From Eutreptiella sp. 'Long Island Sound 2002' (taxonomy: Eukaryota > Euglenozoa > Euglenophyceae > Eutreptiales > Eutreptiaceae), in the NCBI GenBank assembly GCA_964036045.1, contig OZ038382.1, positions 99,574,357-99,638,356 of the forward strand: 64,000 nucleotides of DNA, in the 5' to 3' direction. The position numbers and the translations under genes were made by a program. Shown piece after piece: positions 46,099 through 56,327 of this stretch (the first letter of the stretch is position 1; each line of letters starts with the position of its first letter). The notes below the pieces were generated by a model, which saw only the letters and a program-made list of their open reading frames with translations, did not search any database and was not told the origin of the DNA.

Positions 46099-47591
46099 TT
46101 GCAGACGTGCGAGGAGGAAGTGGAGACCGCCGAGTACACTGCCCCACTGAAGCCCCTACTCTCCATGAGGGGAGAGGAGACACTGGACAAGGAGTTGGAC
46201 CCCCGATCCAGGCTGAGAGAGTACGTGCACTCCAAGAGGAGATTGATGGCGAAAAAGCTATGCTACGATAGGCCTACCCGCCGCTCATGGCCGTTGAAGC
46301 AAGGGTCTATGGGGGATATCTCCCAACTGAAGGAGGACCTAGAAGGGAAGATTACCACCTAGCAACGGGAGGTGGACCTGAAGCTCATGAAGAGCGTATG
46401 GGGTGCCCATGTGAGGACCCCAGAGGAGGATGAACTCTCAGAGGAATGCACATGCAAACCCCCTCCAGTGTGCCTATGTTCCCACCGACCACCGGGGACT
46501 GTGGAACGAGACCTTCTCTACGCCTATCAAGGACTGAAGGATACGACCCAGGACACAGAGCCGGTTGAGGATCACCTCCCTGCTTCTATACACCAAGGGG
46601 CAAGCAATCTACACTCTGACGAGGACATGGAGGACAAGATCAAACTCTTGGACCCTACAGTACAGAAGCTGATCAGGACCTACCTGGAGGTATTCGGAGA
46701 ACTACCCCCTCCAGCATCCTGTGACAAGCTGGTACAGATGGACCTCAAGCTGAAGCCCGAGTTCGTGGGTCACAAGATATAAAGGGAGACCCTACCCGGC
46801 TTCTAAAGAGCAGGGCGACGAGATAGAGCAACAGATACAAGAGTGTATTGACGCTGACCTGGTCCTCGAGTACAAGGATGGGGACTAGCCCCAACACTGC
46901 AGCCCATCTTTCCGGGTGGCTAAACCTGGGTCAACAGCCAAACGGCTGGTAATGGACTACGGAGGGCTGAACAAGAAGACGTTGAACCACTCAGGGTCCA
47001 TTCCTAATATGGAGTCAACCCTCTTAGAAGATAGCCTCCTGCCGCTACAAGACGAAGATGGACAAGCGAAGTGGATTCTGGCACGTGGACCTGATGCCCA
47101 ACGCCCAGGAACTCCTTGCCTTCATCACCCCTGAGGGGAGGGTGTTCAAGTGGACGGTCATGCCCTTTGGCGTGGCCAACGCACCCGCTCTTCTCCAAGT
47201 GCTGATGACCAAGATCCTATCCATCCTACGTCGAAGACCTGTGGTGCAAGAACTCATACCCCGGGGCGCCCAGATGGAAGCACACATCGACAATGTATGC
47301 CTGGGAACGAATACCCAAGAGAATCACCAAATCCTCCTGGGGGAGTTCTTCGCGGTCTGCCAGGAGAACCACACTAGACTCAAGCTGGAGAAGTTTGAGT
47401 TCATGCAGGAGACTATGCAGTACCTGAGGTTCGACATTGGCTATCAGTGGTGGACCCCAGCGGCCTCTAAGGCCAAACCCCTGATGGATGCTAAGGTACA
47501 ACGAGAAGACCCCAAAGAAGGACTCCATGATGTACGCAGTTTCATTGGGGCTTGCAACTTCTACCGCCGCCACATCAAGAATTTCACCTGA
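46099..47591 (+). pseudogene. Linker and reverse transcriptase of element B
   Basis: An acidic linker (46099-46782, with one in-frame TAG) leads to RT: YPASKEQGDEIEQQIQECI (near 46800), RVAKPGS, LVMDYGGLNKKT, then after a frameshift near 47040 DKRSGFWHVDL, FITPEGRVFKWTVMPFGVANAP and the catalytic box as HIDN (about 47285). The second Asp of the box is Asn and the Tyr/Phe is His. It continues into the RNase H connection (FIGACNFYRRHIKNFT). Inactive. Confidence 0.85.
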
Positions 47592-48130
47592 ACAAGCGCC
47601 GTTCCTGACGGAAGTCATCAAGAAGACTACTACCTGGCCCTGTGGCCCTCAAGAACAACAAGCGCTTGGCGAGCTCAAGGACAAAGTGGCCAACGCTAAG
47701 TGCCTGGGCACTAGAGAAGGAGGAGTACGACTCGGCCATTTCCCAATGGGGTACTGATGGACTCAACCGAGACGGTACTCTCAAGCACAGCTACCCTGAC
47801 GACAAATGGGTCCTGGTTCCCCTGGGTCATTGGAACTGGAAATGGAACCAGGCCCGGGGTAACTACTCTACCTATGGGCAGGAACTGCTCGCGGGTATGC
47901 TGATGCTATTGTCTCAGTCCCAACTGTTGGGGAGTAACCCAGTGGTTTGGCCTTGCGACCAAGAACCAGTCCCCACCTTCCAAAAGGTACCCCACCTGAG
48001 AAGGCTAAGCCCAGACGCGGCTGGACCTACCTGAGCCAGCTAAGGCTCTCAGTACATCATATCCAGGGCGTCAAGAACGAGTGTGCGGACTCCATCAGCC
48101 GCAACAACTTCAACGACATGATTGGTGCCA
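47592..48130 (+). pseudogene. RNase H of element B
   Basis: Fragments in several frames. LVPLGHWNWKWNQARGNYST followed by YGQELLAGML (catalytic Glu) and WPCDQE (catalytic Asp) fits Ty3 RNase H. Then LSVHHIQGVKNECADSISR, the usual H-x-x-G-x-x-N-x-x-A-D end, in the overlapping next frame. The first catalytic Asp region is lost in the frameshifted part near 47700. Confidence 0.7.
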
Positions 48131-49536
48131 GGTCTGAGGAGCCAGCCAAGGAGGCGTTCAGCCGTATGGATGTACACCTGGACTTGAACATGACCATGAT
48201 CAGACCTCTGGATGGACTCCGACAAGTGGAGTACCTTAAGGAGTTTGAGGATATCTACAACCGCCTGGAGAAGTGTCTGGAACCCCTCCTGGTCAACCCG
48301 GAACAGTGGAAACGGGACAAAACCTACCTCTGCCATGAGGACCGGATAGTTGTGCCTGGCGACAGAGTCCCAGCGCTCCTCCAGTGGACCCATGAGTCCA
48401 GTGGTCAAGTGAGGGCCAGCCGTACCCTGGGACCTTTCAAGCAGTGCGTCCACTCTACGTGGACTGATGACCAGCTGCAGAAAACCCTCCACCCTATCGT
48501 GGACAAGTGCCCGTGTCGGCCCTGTAAACCTGGGGATATCAGGGACAGAGCTCTCTATTGGACTCTCCCTATCCCCCACTGTGCCACCAGTGCTCTCTAC
48601 GTGACCTACACCGAGATGCCTAACTTCAGGGTCTATGACTTTGCTCTAGTGGTAACCTGTGGGCTCACCAGGTTTACCATGGTGTTCCCATGTACTAAGC
48701 ACATCACCGGCGAGCAGACCATCAAGTTACTCCTGGAGGAGTGGTTCTGTGTCTATGGGGCAACCAAAGAGATTAACTCAGACGAAGATGTCTGAGTACG
48801 CTCCGACACTGGCTGGTACAAGAGAGTCCTGAGATCCCTCAATGTCCAGGTGTCAACGGGGGCTGCCTATACTCATACAAGTAACACCCTATGTGAGCGA
48901 CAGATTCGTGTTCTCAAGGAGAACGTAAGGATATGGTGCAAGACTGAACGCACCAAAGACTGGGTGAGACCACTCCCCGTCATATCCTTGATGATGAACT
49001 CCCAAGAGAGTTCGGCTACTGGCTATACGCCCCATGCGCTCTTCATGGGACCCCAAGCGTGGTTCCTACACGCTCCCTATCCTGAAGATTCCTACTCCAC
49101 TGTGGGTAAGTGGGTGAGGGAGCAACAAGACGAGGTGGAGCAGGCCAAGGCTATGTTCCAGAGAGTGAGGGAGCGCCAGTGGAACAAGAAGAACAAGAAC
49201 AGGGTGCCTGCCACCTACCAAGAGGAAGACTGGGTGCTGGTGCACCACAGTCGGCTACCAGCCTGGCCACGCTCCACCAGCGATGATCCCTACTTTGGGC
49301 CCTACAAGATCCTATCTGTGGATGCTCACCGTCTCACCGAGGTGTTGTCCCCGACTAAGGGCAAAGCTGGTGTGCGCTGCTCAACAGCTCAAGCGCTACT
49401 ACGACCCAGAGGAGCTCTGTGGGGAAGAATGGGAACGAAACGACGAGGAGATCGCCGCTCTGGACCTACAGGGCGCTGCCAGCCCAATGGAAGTAGAAGG
49501 ATAACTCCTCGACATGAATGCCGAGGAGATGGCTAA
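48034..49536 (+). pseudogene. Integrase of element B
   Basis: A zinc region keeps His and the C-PCR-P-C cluster (48388-48535), although the second His is not evident. The first catalytic Asp (AMDVF in C/D) is replaced (YVTYTEMP). The second is kept as NSDED (about 48776), followed at once by TGA. The catalytic Glu lies in CERQIRVLKENV (about 48892). The C-terminal part is basic, with EEDWVLVHHSRLPAW and a GPY/F-like FGPYKIL (about 49296). Confidence 0.75.
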
Positions 49537-49861
49537 GGGAGGCGTTTACCTGGTGAAGTCGGTCATCCGACAGGGCTATCGCCAAGGGTGGCGTTTCCTC
49601 ACCCTCTGGGAAGGGTTTGGAGTTGAAGAAGCTACCTGGGAACCCTTCTCTGCCTTTGTTCTTCGTAAGGGACGCCTGAACTCTGTTCTGGTAGACTTCT
49701 TGTCCCAGAACAACCTAGCAGGGTTACTGAGGCTCGCTGCAACGTTTGCCTCTCATAGGAAACCTAGGGACTCAACCCTTCCTATACCTTCCTCTGGGTG
49801 TGTGTGTGTGTGTGTGCTGACCCTCAGGACATATGAGCAAGCTGCAGAAATGGTGTCCTAA
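49514..49861 (+). pseudogene. Chromodomain of element B
   Basis: YLVKSVIRQGYRQGWRFLTLWEGFGVEEATWEPFSAF (read in two parts; 49547-49660) has the chromodomain order of aromatic residues and the WEP signature seen in C1 and D. It targets integration to chromatin marks in characterised chromoviruses. The frame overlaps the integrase frame and is probably its frameshifted end. A (TG)n microsatellite interrupts the tail at 49798-49816. Confidence 0.75.
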
Positions 49862-51156
49862 TTATACCCAAGTCTGCACCCTTGCTGAACCCGGCGGATG
49901 TCTTACCGGTGCCACGGGGTACGCCCCTAGGTGCCTGATTTCTCTGCTGGCACCAAAACTCTTTGGGGAAATACCCAGTGATAACGCCAAGGTATTGGTT
50001 TTTCCTACCTGCCTGCCTACTACAGGGGGGGCGTGGCCAAAAGCTATGAGGCATGAAAACGCCTGTTTGCTACGTGGCCAAAGCCTAGACTACCACTGCC
50101 AAGGGTTTGTGCACGCGTGTGTATGTTCTAATCACCCGATCTCACCTCCAATCATCTTGCAATCTTCTAATCTGTCCCTCTACACTATGGTTGCGTTGTT
50201 ACACTGCATGTTCACGACAACATGAGACAAGCAATGTGCATGCCTCATACGAAGCAAACAAGACCTGAATGTTTATACCTTGTTCTTTGATTTCATTTTG
50301 ACTTTCTTGAATTCATTCTTCTTCATTGCTCCTAGAAGCAAACGTGGAATTCCTACGTTTATTTTTTTTTGTGTATCTCCTCATTATCTTATTATTACGT
50401 GACATACTGTTATAAGCCTCTTATTATTGTGTTTTTCTGGCGCCCAATTAGAATGCGCTCCGGCGCGCCGCTTTTCTTTGCGTGTAAATCCAGGAATGTA
50501 AAAATTCCTGTGATGAAAAACAATTGCGTAAAAATGTGCATTCAATGCACATGGAGATTCTGGACAGGTGTGTGCCGTCAGAAAAATTCTAGGCCGTCAA
50601 TTGACGGATTTCGGTGTTTGCGTCGATTGTTGCGTGTCTGTCAGTCCCTCAACCCTTCGTCTTCTTCCTGCAGATATCCTGGAGCGCAAACAGTGGAATA
50701 GGCCGTGTTCAGGCCCAAAAACTGACTCCTGGACCACTGTTCCGAATCTCAAACCCCCAGGAGGGTAAATTAATTTTCAACGCGCTAAGGGCAGATCAGG
50801 TCTTACAGCAGGTTCATCGAGACCTCAGACAGTGTTGCCTGATCATATCCAGCATTGGGCTTTGCGTATTGCACTGCGTTTTGCCAATTGGAGGGAGAGG
50901 GGTGTGCTCACATGAGTTGGCAGGACCATTCTAACCCCCTACCAAGCCACAGCTGCCGCAGCCACGCCAATGAGCGCAGTGGGAGCTGTAGGTGTCTTGT
51001 ATGACACAGCAGAACCTGGTGACTGCCCTGATGCAGCGCCTTCTTTCCAATGTTAGGGCTGTAATAGGAAATTTTAAATTAATGTTGAAGCCATGGGGAG
51101 GCCAAGAAAAATTCCCTTTTTCCCTTGAAATGCGACAGTGGTGGCCACCACAGCAC
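49862..51156 (+). other. 3' untranslated region of B, no gene seen
   Basis: About 1.3 kb of noncoding sequence before the polypurine tract. It is AT-richer than the coding part between 50150 and 50650. Confidence 0.6.
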
Positions 51157-51164
51157 AAGGGGGG
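51157..51164 (+). other. Polypurine tract of B
   Basis: AAGGGGGG directly before the 3' LTR start AGTATG. Confidence 0.8.
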
Positions 51165-51932
51165 AGTATGAAAAAGGGTATTTCCCTGTCAAAATATTAA
51201 CTTTAGTTGTTATAAAGAGGCCTACAGGCCTAACACATTTTTATCTTAGTATTGGCCCATCCAAAAAGGGGTGACAAGACATTTTGACCTATAAAGCAAA
51301 GCATCGATCTATGGATGTTGTGTGGACCCCTGACCTCCCCAACTGATTGATCTTATACACCATTTCCTGGACTGACTGAGGCGCTGACATTGATCCAGAG
51401 CCTATACATTTTTCTTTTTTTTCTCATGAATGCTTAGGTATCCTAGTGGTCTGCACCCTAGGGGGCTGTGGCACCTCTTTTCGAGAGGTCCTGGGTTCAA
51501 ATGCCAGTCAGTCTAGCTAAGTAGGTATATCCCATGTGACATGGCAGTGACCTCAGCGCCACAAGCCATGCCACCTCAGCACCTATGGGACCCAAAACAA
51601 AGAGTGCACATCTCTAGATGGCACTATAAGAGAGAGAATGCCCATGTGGACAGTTTTTTCAATGTTTGTAGGATATGTTCTAACTATCTTTTCCTATTAT
51701 TGTGAGTTTCCTTTGTGTTATCACTATCTCCTTTGACTGCAGCACTTCATGTTGTGGATTTGATCCTTTGGTCCTTTGCCTTGCGACTGTGGGTACGTAT
51801 TTGGGTTGATTTCATCAAAACCTATTTGTTTGAAAAACCTGAACTACATCAACCAGCAGCAGGAGCAAGCAGGGGCATCAACAAAAGAATACAGTCAGAG
51901 CATTCAACAGCGAAAGCCTGTTTTAACCTTCT
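51165..51932 (+). repeat. 3' LTR of element B (about 768 bp)
   Basis: Direct repeat of 41551-42326, including the tRNA-like segment (A-box 51439-51449, B-box 51494-51504). Confidence 0.88.
51432..51520 (+). promoter_or_regulatory. tRNA-like segment in the B 3' LTR
   Basis: Same A-box (TATCCTAGTGG) and B-box-like (GGTTCAAATGC) sequences as in the 5' LTR, conserved despite divergence elsewhere in the two LTRs. Confidence 0.55.
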
Positions 51933-51937
51933 CCTGG
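51933..51937. repeat. Target-site duplication CCTGG, right copy (B)
   Basis: Matches 41546-41550. Confidence 0.6.
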
Positions 51938-52038
51938 TGGACCCACCATTGCCCCTTAATGTGCGTGCGCTGGCCGGCCCTCCAGCTGCACCAAGTGACC
52001 TTTGGTACGGGGGTCTTCGTGTGTCGTTGGGTGATTCG

Positions 52039-52085
52039 CTAACCCTAAGCCTAAGACTAATCCTAACCCTAACCTTAACGCTAAC
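52039..52085 (+). repeat. Degenerate telomere-like CCCTAA tract
   Basis: About eight units of CCCTAA-like hexamers, two of them perfect in a row (CCTAACCCTAACC), the rest with single-base changes. Confidence 0.7.
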
Positions 52086-52689
52086 TTGGAAGCCATCGAA
52101 AGTTGGGGGTTGCGGGTGGACTAGGTACCTTCGTATTTCGTTTTTGAGCCACGTAGTTCAGCATTTTTAACATACCATTGTAAATTGTCATGTCCCTCAA
52201 ACTAATATTGGGGGTATTTGTGCTACTATTCGGGGTTTTGACACATTTGTTGCTATGTTTGATACTCTGGCTAGGATCCTACCGGGAGTGATGTCATATC
52301 CTAATTTTAGCCATTTCAGCCCCTTATAGGGGCTAATTCCCATTGATAACCACCCAATTCACTTCTGAAACATGTTTCTTTGTGTTTCCCAACACCAAAA
52401 TAGGGGGGGGTCCCTACAGCCGACCCCAAGCCCCCCCGGTGACCCTGCACCCTGGTGGATACATTATTAAACATATGCCAGATGAGTTTCTCAGAAAAGC
52501 GTTTTTAGCCCATTTTGAGCCCATTGAGACGAGTTTTGGCCCCTCGAAAACCTGAAAGATCATTGAAAAGGGGCCGTTTTGACAGCAAAAATGGGTCAAA
52601 GATCGGTCAAAGACGCTTCTTTTTTCGAAAGTGATCCTGGACCATTGGGCGTGCACAAACAAGCGTTTGGAGCCCATTTTGAGCCCGTT

Positions 52690-52817
52690 TTGATCAATTT
52701 TATCCCCTTCCGCAACGTGTATGCACCACATTGTACCCTTTGCACGCACCTTAGAGCTGTATGGTGGAGCCACCTCGAGTTGGGCAGAGCGTTGTAGATC
52801 AGAGGATATGTATATAT
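52690..52817 (-). repeat. Dispersed repeat, copy 2
   Basis: Inverse match to 41393-41535; ends in ATATGTATATAT, directly at the C2 insertion point. Confidence 0.65.
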
Positions 52818-55800
52818 TGAAGAGGTACCCAGAACCTATGGCCCATGGCCCGGAGGCCTGTGAGCCGTCACACCCGTGCGGAAGCCGTTGATACCGGCTG
52901 TCAGCGGGATATCCCTGTACTCTAATCTGCGAAATCTGGAATCCGATTTCTAACCATTAAATTACCATAATTTTACTGTCTTGGTCGGCTTTCAGTTAGA
53001 AATCGGTGAAGTACCCGATTTCTACCGCGATTTCTAATTGTCGTGAAATCGCTGCCTGTTGTCGCCTGCTCGCGCGCCTTCGTCGCTTCTCCCTGGCGAG
53101 TGTTGTGATGGATTTTCCTCGAGTACCTTTGAGGTTCTAAAGGAACTCAAGGGCTGAATGTAGAGGGTTTTTCTTGTACTTTCATCCGGTGTGTTCACCA
53201 GAATCTTTCGCCGTTGCATCTGAGAGAAAATCAGCGCGCAACATTTTCCGTCGATCGCTCAAACTCATGGTTCTCAAGGACCATGAGTTCGGATGGAACC
53301 CTACATTCCCCCCCTATGCCTCTCATCCATGCCCCTTTCACATGGGCATATCACTTTGAATAGAGAAGAGGGCAATAGGGATGTTTTAGGCAGCCTATGG
53401 GTTTCGCAAACGCCAACTTTGTGGCCTTGTGAGCATGAACGTTGATAACCAAACACAATACTCACAAGACCAAAAGCCCTAAGCCATTTTCGTTCTTCGA
53501 GCCAGCTCAACGATGGCTCCACGCAATTCAATCCGTACCAAAACTCGTTTTTTGAGAAAGGGCAAACTTTGGTCAAAAGTTAGGCCAAAGTGGCCAATCT
53601 CTCGAGGCTCGTACTCAACGCCTATGAGGAGTTGAGCCTCGAATCAAAGCAATATGTAAAGTAGAGACCACGAAGAACATCGTGGATGGCTTGGTTGATT
53701 TTTACAACCTTGTCCCCACTTTTGTCTAATGTCGCCTTGTGAGCACGCGTGCCATACTGCCTCTTTGCACACGCGCTCATATGCAAGCACTAATGACATG
53801 AGTGGGGAGGGACGATTTAACCATAGTGGGCATATTTGAGGGCACCTACTATGGGCCTACTCCAAAAGTGTTTACTCATATTTTTGTTCCTCAACGACCC
53901 AAAGATATGTACCTCCCAATATCGCCGATATATACACTCTTTCCCATAAATAGTGTGCTTCAAGCATTGAGGTGTTAGAAATGTTTCCATTATGCTTTGC
54001 ACCTCAATTGACCCTTGTCGCAAAAGGGAAGCAAAGCTTCTGTTTGCATCCATGCAAAAGCCCGAGGCTCCTTTCTCTTGTGATACGGAGATACGACTTT
54101 TTGAGTGACCACTCTTGGGTGAATTTTGGCCGTTTTGCCTAGAATGGCCACAAATGCCTTCTCTCCCTGATTTCACCCCCGAGGTTGCGTGCGCCACTTG
54201 ACCAAGGGTAAGGGCAATTCGGAGAGGGCATATAAGCCCGGATCGAATGGCATGTTTCCCCATGTGGCCTCTCCTCTCGAAGGGAGAGTTGTGAGTCACC
54301 CAATTTGGGGTATGTTGCCATTCTGCCCCATTTTTGTGTCACTTTCCCCCCAATGGGGAAAATAGCTAGAGGCAACCATGCGGGGTGGCGAGCTTCATAT
54401 ATAGGGGCCTAAGTCGGATGTGTCTATAGCATCTTTGGTTGAAAGAATCCTCGCCGTGGCCATGGAGATATGGAATCATGAGTGCGGGCCGTTTTGGCCA
54501 AGTTCCGCTGTTTTTGCCATTGTATGCCATATTGGAACTACCATATCTCCATGGGGCACGAGATCCAGCTAAAGGGAGGGGCGATTATTGTAGCATATGA
54601 CCGAGGGTTGAACACCATACATTTTAGTATTTGCTCCTCTGGCTCATTCGGAGTTATTCAACCTTTGGTGCGATCCATGATCCCCCCCTTTGCACCGCAT
54701 GTTGGTTTCTGCCCCGTCGGTGTGGTCATCCCCTCGGTGAACAGTAAGCAGCCAGCGTGACAGCAAACCATAACCCAGGGCATGGGACCATAGGGGATAT
54801 CAAATGTTGCGAATCAAGGCTCAGCGCGACGGGATTGCCAAGGTTTCCTATCCTGGCCGGTCGCCCGAGACGACTGATTTTACCATTTTGGCAGTTGTGG
54901 ACCAAGTTTGGATTATCACTTCGCCGAGGGCCATGGAGATCACTGAGAGCCAAGTACATTTGAGTCTCAGTTGGACTCCCAGTGGATGGCATATCGAATG
55001 GCTGATCTGATCGCCACGCCGGCGTGGAGATATACCATTGAGGACACCCCCAATTTTGGCTCATTTTGAGCAGCCAAAATGACCCCCTTTTGGGACCTCA
55101 ATATAACTCCCCCGTGTGGTCAATTGGCGGCCCCATATCTCTGTCCCCTTGAAGAGCCTGGACCCAATGCCACATTGTGCACTCAGATAAAGGTCCTAGG
55201 TCCTGCCTTCTATCTCGTCAGCAATTCGCCTTGCCCTGGCCGGGCGAGCCACCCGTGGGGATGACTCCAATTTGGATGATTTTCCGCATCCTGACCCCAC
55301 ATGCCGAAACTGTGGTGCCCTGATGCTGGGGCCTCAGAGGGAACCAGGTTGGGTGAGGGCTCCAGTGAGTTCGTACTCGAAGGGCATAGGGTCAGTTGCC
55401 TCGTCCCTACCTCCGGTGTGTCCTGACGAGGGGTCAATTTTGGAGTTTTTCAAGCTAACATCAGTCTGGGCTGAAACAGCCCACTTTCACCTACCAACTC
55501 CTAGGGGATAATGGCGGGGCCATTCCTCCGGCTCAGAAGGGGAGTTGGGACCTGCTGTTAAGGGAGCTGGGGGAGCTACTGTTGGTTGGCCTCGGAGCTG
55601 CTTGGTTCGCAAGAACTCGCCTGTTGCTGGGCGAGACACCCTCCCCTATTGGCAGGGTTTCAGGGTCAGGACTGAGTAGGGCATGGGTTGTGTTTGAGCC
55701 CCCGCCCCCGCCAGCCACTGAGGGGGTCGGACCTGGGATTGGGATATGAGTTGGGATTGAGTGTCTACTGTCCTGTGATGCCCTTACTTCAGTCCAGTTC

Positions 55801-55999
55801 TAACCCCATCTGTACATATCCTGGTGTGTTGCTGTACATACTTTTGTTCCCTTGTTTCAGAGTGGCATGGATCCGGAAACGCTTTGTCACATGACACGAG
55901 CATGAGGATGCCCTTGTGAGCGCAGTGCTTTGCCTGCCTGCTTGCTTGTGCGTGTCCGCCGCAGCGTCCCGTGGCCAGGCCCCCCACGGGAATGCGTCA
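52818..55999 (+). repeat. 5' LTR of C2 (about 3,180 bp)
   Basis: Begins TGAAGAGGTACCCAGAACC, matching the first bases of the C1 LTR (TGAAGCGGTACCCAGAACC), and ends TGCGTCA. The last about 1.3 kb align with C1 in order; between about 52850 and 54700 only patches are similar. No second LTR is in the window to confirm the limits. Confidence 0.75.
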
Positions 56000-56010
56000 A
56001 AAGCGTTTCA
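55870..56010 (+). promoter_or_regulatory. U5, hairpin and self-primer site of C2
   Basis: GGAAACGCTTT (55870-55880) is complementary at 10 of 11 bases to AAAGCGTTTCA (56000-56010), which starts directly after the LTR. The hairpin TCCCGTGG...CCACGGGA lies between, as in C1. Confidence 0.55.
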
Positions 56011-56327
56011 CCGCCGCGGGGTTACCCATCCCTCGCGTGCCACTCGGGGCCACCTGAACCTTGAGCACCACGGGCTTCGCAGCGCCGCCCGGAGCATCGC
56101 CCCGAGCGTCAGCAACAGCGCCGAGTCCGTGAAGGAGGTGTAGCGACCGGAACTCCGACATCAGCGAGTTCCTTCGGCCGACCAGTACCGGCCGCACTCC
56201 CAGCTGCATCACCAACCTCCACAACCACCATCGGGCGTCTGGGTCCCAGCCCTGTAGATAGAGTGGACCGCAACAACCGCTTCAACAACCACCCTCAACA
56301 CCGGTCCATCGAGGGGAACGAGCGCCG
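56011..56327 (+). other. 5' leader of C2
   Basis: Untranslated region to the gag ATG at 56328. The first about 50 bases are nearly identical to the C1 leader. Confidence 0.7.

Larger units (their letters stand above)
41551..51932 (+). mobile_element. Element B: complete, decayed family-1 Ty3/gypsy element
   Basis: 10.4 kb: 5' LTR, tRNA-iMet primer site, gag, protease, Dam-like domain, RT, RNase H, integrase, chromodomain, 3' untranslated region, polypurine tract, 3' LTR. The two LTRs differ at many positions and every coding domain carries stops or frameshifts, so it is the oldest of the complete elements here. Domain sequences are clearly distant from the C/D lineage. Confidence 0.92.
51938..52817. 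other. Host sequence between B and C2, no gene seen
   Basis: Contains the telomere-like tract (52039-52085), an AT-rich stretch, imperfect repeats of TTTTGAGCCCATT at 52512 and 52677, and the second copy of the dispersed repeat. It was contiguous with 41545 before B inserted. Confidence 0.55.
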
